Below, in pieces: positions 41,543 to 46,957 of a DNA stretch of 46,957 nt (its first letter is position 1; the number at the start of each line of letters is the position of its first letter). The position numbers were made by a program, and so were the translations under genes. The stretch is from MGIIb-O5 sp036154155. Its GTDB lineage: Archaea; Thermoplasmatota; Poseidoniia; Poseidoniales; Thalassarchaeaceae. The notes under the pieces are model-generated. The model was not told where the DNA came from and did no database searches. It saw only the letters and a program-made list of their open reading frames with translations. The stretch lies in the NCBI GenBank assembly GCA_036154155.1, contig JAYZLP010000046.1:1-46957 (forward strand), in the 5' to 3' direction.

Positions 41543-43723
41543 ATGACGTCGATAATCGCTTCGAACGACTCCCCAAAACGCCCCCGAGCACCCGTTGCGG
41601 CGATGCTGATGCCACTACTTCTCTCGGTCCTAGCACCGGTAACGATGATCGCTCCAGCAGCAGCTCAAGACGACGGAGCCGGGCTATCCCCACAGGACAT
41701 CTGGTCCGATGAGTATGCGTTCCAGGTATTTCCATGGGGCGGTGACAGTAGAGTGCAGTTCAGGGAGTATCACGATTACTTCTCAATGAAGGAAAGGATG
41801 CAGACTCTCGCCGATCAGAACACTGAGATCCTGACATTCCACGAGGGAATGCCCGGAGGGCTAAATGCCAGAGGGGACGAGACCAACCGTGGGTCATACC
41901 AGGGATGGTTCTACAATCACGACACCCCTTGGGTCAAGATCACTGCAGATGTCCATGGAGGGGAGTGCAACACCTTCGTTGGGGATTGCGGAAACTACGA
42001 AGACCGGCCCGACGTAATGCTGGCTGGAAACTTCCATGCCAGAGAATGGATGTCATACGAGGTACCAATGCTGTTCCTCGAGACACTAGTCTACTACTAT
42101 GGAAAAGCCGGAATAGACAACGACGGCGACGGGCTAATCGACGAAGACGGTTGGGACGGCATAGACAACGACGGCGATTGCCTGATGCTCAATTCGACCC
42201 ACCAAGACAGCAATGGCGACGGAAACCCCTGTGGCCCTGGTGACTTAGGGGTCGACGAAGACTTCTCCGAGCAATTCATCACTGATATGATCAATACCCG
42301 TGAGATGTACCTAATTCCAATGCTCAATGTAGACGGAAACAGGTACGACAGAGAGGTATACTGCGGCCCAACTGCTTGGGAGAACTGCCCCACATCTGGA
42401 TGGAGGAAGAACCTCAGGGACAACACGGTCACAGGGGTAACACCCCTCCCTGACGTAGATGAGGAAGTAGACCCAAGCTGTGACGGCGTCGACCTGAACC
42501 GCAACTTCCAGTACGAATGGGGTGCTCCTCTCGGCGCCACAGGGCCTTTGTTCCCGGGGATGTGCTACTCAGACTCCGGTGCGAATAACGACGTTTACAA
42601 CGGACCAGTAGATACCGTAGACCAAGACGGTGACCTCAGATTGAACGAGGATCACGTGGATGGCAAGGATGACGATGCCGACGGCCTCATCGACGAGGAC
42701 TGGCTCGGGGGCAACAGCGAGCCCGAGACCAAGTTCATCCAAGACATGACCGAGATGAACGATGACAACAACGACGGATTCTCTGAGTTCAAGAGCACCT
42801 TGAGCTGGCACTCTTTCTCGGAGTTGGTCCTTTGGCCATGGGGCCACTGCACGGGCTGCTACACGCCAGATGACGAATTCTTGGTTTATCACGGCGTGAA
42901 AATGGCCGAGATGACAGACTACGCTCCGATGCAGTCCTCAGACCTCTATCCAACGACCGGTGACTTCTGTGACTGGCACTACGGTGTCCACAACTCCTAC
43001 TGCTACACCATGGAAATAGGTACGGCATTCCACCAGCACCCGGACGACATAGCCCACATAGCCGTTCGAAACCTAGGAGTGCCATTCTACATGGTCGAGA
43101 TGGCGGATGACCCCAGGTATCGCGCAATCGTCGGCATAGAGAACACGACAACCAGGCAGTGGCTACAGATGCCCGACACCGTAGAAGTCGAGAAGGGGGA
43201 CATCCCAATCTCGATATGCCTCGACCAGGCATTCCCATACTCAGTCGACATCAACATGACTCACCTGATGTGGAGGCTAGTCGAGCCAACGAGGAAGCAG
43301 AATGACTTCGGGCCAACCGAGTGGGTCGACGTGCCCTGGCAAATGTCCGCTTTCGTAGCTCCGGAGGAGCCTGAGCAGTGCTTCCTCCTCGACGGCGAGA
43401 ACGGAACTGCGCTCAGCTCCAGCATCCCCCTGCCCGACACTTCTGTCGGCAAGATACAGTACAAGGCCATGCTAGGAACAGTGAATGGTGCTTTCCCGTT
43501 CTCATACCCGTCCTTCGAAGAAGGAGGAAACTACTACGAATTGGCCATTCCATACAGGGCGAGCTTCGGATCAAGCATACTCGCCTTGATGATGTTCGCT
43601 GTTATTGCCAGCTTCGTATGGGGGGGACTAGGGCTAACGCTGAGGGCTATGTTCGATGACGAAGGAGGGGTTATAGGGCTCCCCGAGGAAATGAGGAAAG
43701 AGGAAGGGGAGAGAGGGGCATGA
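41543..43723 (+). CDS. Secreted M14 zinc carboxypeptidase with acidic calcium-type repeats and membrane anchor
   Basis: 726-residue exported peptidase that would trim C-terminal residues from peptides outside the cell. A signal peptide (about residues 15-41) is followed by the M14 zinc site H-A-R-E (165-168), substrate motif G-V-D-L-N-R-N-F, the third zinc His in S-W-H-S-F-S-E-L, and the catalytic Glu in Y-T-M-E-I-G. Insertions rich in D-N-D-G-D-G-L-I-D-E-D look like thrombospondin-3-type calcium sites. A hydrophobic span near the C-terminus would anchor it. ATG 41543 is chosen; TTG 41510 is alternative. It overlaps the NSS transporter gene by four bases. Confidence 0.88.
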   Translation: MTSIIASNDSPKRPRAPVAAMLMPLLLSVLAPVTMIAPAAAQDDGAGLSPQDIWSDEYAFQVFPWGGDSRVQFREYHDYFSMKERMQTLADQNTEILTFHEGMPGGLNARGDETNRGSYQGWFYNHDTPWVKITADVHGGECNTFVGDCGNYEDRPDVMLAGNFHAREWMSYEVPMLFLETLVYYYGKAGIDNDGDGLIDEDGWDGIDNDGDCLMLNSTHQDSNGDGNPCGPGDLGVDEDFSEQFITDMINTREMYLIPMLNVDGNRYDREVYCGPTAWENCPTSGWRKNLRDNTVTGVTPLPDVDEEVDPSCDGVDLNRNFQYEWGAPLGATGPLFPGMCYSDSGANNDVYNGPVDTVDQDGDLRLNEDHVDGKDDDADGLIDEDWLGGNSEPETKFIQDMTEMNDDNNDGFSEFKSTLSWHSFSELVLWPWGHCTGCYTPDDEFLVYHGVKMAEMTDYAPMQSSDLYPTTGDFCDWHYGVHNSYCYTMEIGTAFHQHPDDIAHIAVRNLGVPFYMVEMADDPRYRAIVGIENTTTRQWLQMPDTVEVEKGDIPISICLDQAFPYSVDINMTHLMWRLVEPTRKQNDFGPTEWVDVPWQMSAFVAPEEPEQCFLLDGENGTALSSSIPLPDTSVGKIQYKAMLGTVNGAFPFSYPSFEEGGNYYELAIPYRASFGSSILALMMFAVIASFVWGGLGLTLRAMFDDEGGVIGLPEEMRKEEGERGA

Positions 43724-45543
43724 ACCCGCAGACAGAGTCCTCCTCGGACGAGTTCAGTGGTAGGCTGGGACTCATCTTCGCAACCATCGGGGCTGCCATC
43801 GGCACGGGCAACATCTGGCGATTCCCACGAATGGTAGGGGCAAATGGAGGGGGTTCCTTCCTCGTTCCATGGCTGATATTCCTGTTCGTCTGGTCCGTCC
43901 CACTGATAATCGCCGAGTTCGCCTTGGGGAAGAGGAGCAGGACGGGCACCGTAGGAACCTTCAGGATCTTCGCTGGCAACAACTTCGCCTGGATGGGCCT
44001 CTGGACGGCGTGGATATCCACAGCGATAGGATTCTACTACGCCGTAGTCACGGGATGGTGCCTGAATTACTTCCAGTCCGCCATCAGGGGGGGCCTCGGG
44101 AGCGAGGTGGACACGGTAGAGGTCTGGAACTCATTCCTCCAGTCGCCCGGTCAGGTGATTTTCTTCCAGCTCATAGCGGTCCTGATCACGATGGCCGCAA
44201 TTTGGAGGGGAGCCAAGGCCATCGAGAAGGTCAACGTCATACTGATGGTATCTCTGTTCATCCTACTCTTCTCAGCCCTTTTCCTGGCCTTCGTGATGGA
44301 TCTGGACGACGGCACCCTAGACGGATTCGTCTACATGTTCAGCATCCAACCAGAGTACCTCATGCAGCCCGAGACATGGATAAACGGACTATCCCAATCA
44401 GCATGGTCCTGCTCAGCGGGCATGGGAATGGCAATCACCTACTCCGTCTACATGAGGAAGGACGAGGACACCACCCTCAACGCTGCCACGATGTGCCTCG
44501 CCAACAACAGCATCAGCATCATCGCAGGACTAACGGTGATGATGGCCGTCTTCGCGGTCGTGGACGACCCGCTCAGCGCAGTAGGCGCAGGGAGCTCGGC
44601 AATCACTTTCCTAGTCCTACCAGAGGTCTTCGCGCAGGCCCCCGGAGGTGCAGCCGTCCAGCTAATCATGGTCACAGTATTCTTCCTGGCTCTTTCCTTC
44701 GCAGCACTGACTTCGATGATCTCCACTGTCGAGCTATGCGTCAGGAACTTCGTCGACCACGGTGTGGACCGCTCACAGGCAGTAGGCTTCACCACTGTTT
44801 CGATATTCTTCTTCGGGCTACCCAGCGCCGCCCTGTGGATCCGCATGGACTCGGCGACCGGGGTCGCTTTCCCGCAGTTCCTAGAGGTTCAGGACCATAT
44901 TTGGGGGTACGGGCTGATGTTCAGTGGCCTCTTCATCGCCTACAGCATCTGGAAGTACGGTTGGAGCAGGTACAGGGCCTGGCAGGATGAGAACGAAATC
45001 ACCGGATTCAGCCTAAGGGACTACCTGGACAATGGCGTCTCCTCCTTCCGTGACGACTTCATCAACACGGGCGACAATGACTGGTGGATAGGGCGCTGGT
45101 GGGACTACATCATGTATCTCGGGTTCCCCCTGATGTTCTCGGTTCTGATGATATCCTACTTCTTCGATCTGCTAGTCAACGTACACGATCCCTGGAACCC
45201 CTCCAACCCACATGGAATTTCCATCATCCTACTGTTCTGGGGCGTAACGGCAATCCTCTTCATCGGGCTAAACAGGTATGTCCTGGTCAATAGGATGGTC
45301 CCCACGGACAAGGTCAACCCGTCCCCATGGCCCCTCTACATCCTCTCGGGAGACTACGAACTCGAGCCAAGGCCCCTGTACAGGAACGTACCAGAGGGCG
45401 CCGAGGCGCCCATCGACACCCTGCCAGGAGGGAGCGACGAATTCATCGTCCAACTGGGTGACCCACTACCGCCAACCTATACGGATGAAAGTGGAAACAA
45501 GCACCCCCACTCCCTGGGAACAGTTGAAGCCGAGATAGCCTGA
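43720..45543 (+). CDS. Sodium:neurotransmitter symporter (NSS) family transporter
   Basis: 607-residue sodium-coupled importer of amino acids or similar amines, LeuT fold. The opening span holds the signature A-A-I-G-T-G-N-I-W-R-F-P, with A-N-G-G-G-S-F next; about 12 spans follow. Start ATG overlaps the stop of the peptidase gene (ATGA), so secretion of a carboxypeptidase and uptake of its products are likely coupled. It is followed by a 39-residue peptide gene. Substrate not known; methionine, alanine or tryptophan-type members exist. Confidence 0.9.
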   Translation: MNPQTESSSDEFSGRLGLIFATIGAAIGTGNIWRFPRMVGANGGGSFLVPWLIFLFVWSVPLIIAEFALGKRSRTGTVGTFRIFAGNNFAWMGLWTAWISTAIGFYYAVVTGWCLNYFQSAIRGGLGSEVDTVEVWNSFLQSPGQVIFFQLIAVLITMAAIWRGAKAIEKVNVILMVSLFILLFSALFLAFVMDLDDGTLDGFVYMFSIQPEYLMQPETWINGLSQSAWSCSAGMGMAITYSVYMRKDEDTTLNAATMCLANNSISIIAGLTVMMAVFAVVDDPLSAVGAGSSAITFLVLPEVFAQAPGGAAVQLIMVTVFFLALSFAALTSMISTVELCVRNFVDHGVDRSQAVGFTTVSIFFFGLPSAALWIRMDSATGVAFPQFLEVQDHIWGYGLMFSGLFIAYSIWKYGWSRYRAWQDENEITGFSLRDYLDNGVSSFRDDFINTGDNDWWIGRWWDYIMYLGFPLMFSVLMISYFFDLLVNVHDPWNPSNPHGISIILLFWGVTAILFIGLNRYVLVNRMVPTDKVNPSPWPLYILSGDYELEPRPLYRNVPEGAEAPIDTLPGGSDEFIVQLGDPLPPTYTDESGNKHPHSLGTVEAEIA

Positions 45544-45552
45544 GAGCCCCAC

Positions 45553-45672
45553 GTGCTCGAGGAGATCGCAGCGGCCGTCGCTATCCTCCTGATAATACCC
45601 GGTTGGGCCATAGGGCTCCTGGCCGTCGCCATCTACCTGTGGAGGAAACTCAACACCTCCAGAAAGGAATGA
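45553..45672 (+). CDS. 39-residue MetS-like NSS transporter small subunit
   Basis: Short frame with GTG start (V-L-E-E-I-A-A-A-V-A-I-L-L-I-I-P-G), one hydrophobic span to about residue 32 and a basic end (W-R-K-L-N-T-S-R-K-E). It begins ten bases after the NSS transporter stop. Small single-span partners (MetS) follow some bacterial NSS transporters of the MetP type, and size, position and topology match that. No clear Shine-Dalgarno is seen. Confidence 0.6.
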   Translation: MLEEIAAAVAILLIIPGWAIGLLAVAIYLWRKLNTSRKE

Positions 45673-45724
45673 TGGGGGCCTCGGGAGCCGTAGGGCTTGA
45701 AGTGGTCATGTTCGTGGCGGAGTC

Positions 45725-46957
45725 GTGGCACAGGGCGTACGCGGAACCCGGGACTTCTACCCCGAAGACATGCGATTGAGGAACTGGCTCTTCGACAGGT
45801 TCCGCTCCGCAGCTCGCGAGCATGGCTTCGAGGAGTACGACGCCCCTGTCCTCGAGCACGAGGACCTATACACCCGAAAGCAGGGCGAGGAGATCACCCA
45901 GCAGCTGTACGGATTCGAGGACAAGGGAGGCAGGAGGGTCGCCCTCAGGCCCGAGATGACCCCTTCCCTGGCTCGGATGGTCATGGCCAGGGCGGGAGCT
46001 CTGCCCACGCCGATCAAGTGGTTCTCCATCCCCCAGTGCTGGAGGTATGAGAGGACGCAGCGTGGCAGGGGCCGGGAGCACTACCAGTGGAACGTCGACA
46101 TCTGGGGGGCCGACGGCGTCGAGGCAGACGTCGAACTCCTCTCGGTCATGGTGTCGTTCTTCCGCTCTGTGGGACTGACGTCCGACGACCTCGCTATCAG
46201 GGTCAGCAGCCGCAAGGTGCTGGAGGAGGTTCTGGGATCGATAGGGGTGACTGGCGAGTCATTCCCCGCTGTGTGCGTGATAGTAGACAAGATGGACAAG
46301 CTTCCCCCTGACGCGATAGCGGCACAGCTGTCGGAGCAGGGCCTGGGGGAAGGCGACATATCCACGATAACATCCACATTGGGACTCTCCGACATATCGG
46401 AGCTGTCATCCTCCCTGGGAAGCGATAGCCCAGCCGTCTCCGAGCTCACCGAGCTATTCCAGCTCGCATCAGCGTACGGGATAGCAGACTGGCTCTCATT
46501 CGATGCATCGATAGTAAGAGGGCTCGCTTACTACACAGGACCCGTGTTCGAGGCCCACGACAAAGCCGGCGAGTTGAGGGCAGTGTGCGGCGGCGGAAGG
46601 TACGACAGGCTTCTCTCCACACTCGGTGGAAAGGACATGCCAGCCACGGGGTTCGGATTCGGTGACATGGTCATCATGGAGCTGCTCGCTGACAAGGGGC
46701 TTGTCCCCGACCTCCCAAGCGGGAACGAGGACGTCGTGATGTCCCTCGGAGAGGACCTGAGGCACGCGGCCATGTCAGTCGCGTCAAAGCTCAGGGCAGC
46801 GGGCAGGTCAGTCGATCTGGTCCTTGACGACAAGAGGATGAAGTGGGCGTTCAGGCACGCAGACAGGACCGGGGCACAGAGGCTCGTCATGGTGATGCCG
46901 GAGGAGTGGTCATCGGGGAAGGTCAGGATCAAGGATCTCGAAACCGGCGAGGAGTCG
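45725..46957 (+). CDS. hisS: Histidyl-tRNA synthetase (3' partial)
   Basis: Class II aminoacyl-tRNA synthetase charging tRNA-His. 411 codons are visible to the window edge. The opening R-G-T-R-D-F is present, then motif 2 (R-Y-E-R-T-Q-R-G-R-G-R-E-H-Y-Q-W near 108-122), the histidine-binding G-L-A-Y-Y-T-G, G-G-G-R-Y-D-R-L and motif 3-like G-F-G-F-G-D. The GTG at 45725 is the only early start: an in-frame stop lies at 45698. The C-terminal anticodon-binding domain begins before the edge. It is cut by the window, not broken. Confidence 0.92.
   Translation, partial: MAQGVRGTRDFYPEDMRLRNWLFDRFRSAAREHGFEEYDAPVLEHEDLYTRKQGEEITQQLYGFEDKGGRRVALRPEMTPSLARMVMARAGALPTPIKWFSIPQCWRYERTQRGRGREHYQWNVDIWGADGVEADVELLSVMVSFFRSVGLTSDDLAIRVSSRKVLEEVLGSIGVTGESFPAVCVIVDKMDKLPPDAIAAQLSEQGLGEGDISTITSTLGLSDISELSSSLGSDSPAVSELTELFQLASAYGIADWLSFDASIVRGLAYYTGPVFEAHDKAGELRAVCGGGRYDRLLSTLGGKDMPATGFGFGDMVIMELLADKGLVPDLPSGNEDVVMSLGEDLRHAAMSVASKLRAAGRSVDLVLDDKRMKWAFRHADRTGAQRLVMVMPEEWSSGKVRIKDLETGEES

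Noticed and set aside
43869..44990. 373-codon plus-strand frame overlapping the NSS symporter
   Set aside because: Arg/His/Pro-rich product typical of a shifted frame in GC-rich codons; the symporter frame has clear signatures.

Overview
The window looks like a densely packed chromosome segment from a planktonic marine euryarchaeon, most plausibly of the Marine Group II (Poseidoniales) type. That placement is an inference from gene content and no database comparison was made. Archaeal markers visible here are ribosomal protein L21e, RNA polymerase subunit Rpb4, a DUF655 protein and Dim1/KsgA in the order typical of archaea. Also present are archaeal-type Pus10, an aspartate carbamoyltransferase with a PyrI regulatory subunit, an archaeal phosphoglycerate kinase and a cis-prenyltransferase. 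Bacterial-type accessory functions (CrtI, an ABA4-like protein, UbiB, an NSS transporter, a CubicO esterase) are mixed in, as expected of surface-ocean archaea. No phage, IS element, CRISPR array or rRNA was seen. Intergenic gaps are all short.

Layout. 1-3.7 kb: a zinc/manganese ABC transporter (substrate-binding protein with a very large His/Asp-rich, EF-hand-bearing region, a tiny membrane protein, ATPase, permease). 3.7-5.2 kb: pyrB-pyrI on the minus strand. 5.2-11.4 kb: a GHMP sugar kinase, a giant secreted beta-lactamase-fold protein and a membrane/coiled-coil protein. 11.4-14.1 kb (minus): an amidohydrolase of the SAH/MTA deaminase type, an AIM24-like protein and an FAH-family hydrolase. 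14.1-18.4 kb: a DnaJ-like protein and an RND/SSD transporter. 18.5-20.5 kb (minus): an SRPBCC-SDR fusion and an orphan protein. 20.6-23.9 kb: UbiB-like kinase, CrtI-like desaturase and ABA4-like membrane protein, a probable carotenoid/isoprenoid cassette. 23.9-28.1 kb: DUF971, Pus10, L21e, Rpb4, DUF655 and KsgA (translation and transcription). 28.1-29.7 kb: an unrecognised HhH/zinc-ribbon protein, a 2Fe-2S ferredoxin and a 54-residue membrane peptide.

29.7-31.3 kb (minus): a MIP18-like protein and an M24 peptidase homologue, divergent from pgk (31.3-32.6 kb). Then comes a long minus-strand run read from 37.8 down to 32.6 kb: HAD phosphatase, cis-prenyltransferase (uppS), Nudix, RidA, MFS transporter, phosphohexomutase and tRNA-Thr(CGT). 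37.9-41.4 kb: two membrane proteins of unknown function, phosphoglycerate mutase (gpmA) and an MscS channel. 41.5-46.96 kb: a secreted M14 carboxypeptidase, an NSS-family sodium symporter with a 39-residue companion peptide, and hisS cut by the right edge.

How the parts fit: extracellular peptide breakdown (M14) beside a sodium-coupled amino-acid symporter, intracellular peptidase and amino-acid clean-up (M24, RidA), lower glycolysis/gluconeogenesis (Pgk, GpmA), hexose-phosphate conversion and polyprenyl-lipid synthesis fit a protein- and lipid-degrading heterotroph. The carotenoid-type genes would suit a sunlit-water archaeon making pigments or a retinal precursor. The items most worth a second look are the metal-sponge EF-hand ZnuA with two separate recent tandem duplications, the UbiB-CrtI-ABA4 cassette, the HhH/Zn-ribbon-ferredoxin-micropeptide block, and the several coupled micropeptides missed by ordinary length cut-offs.
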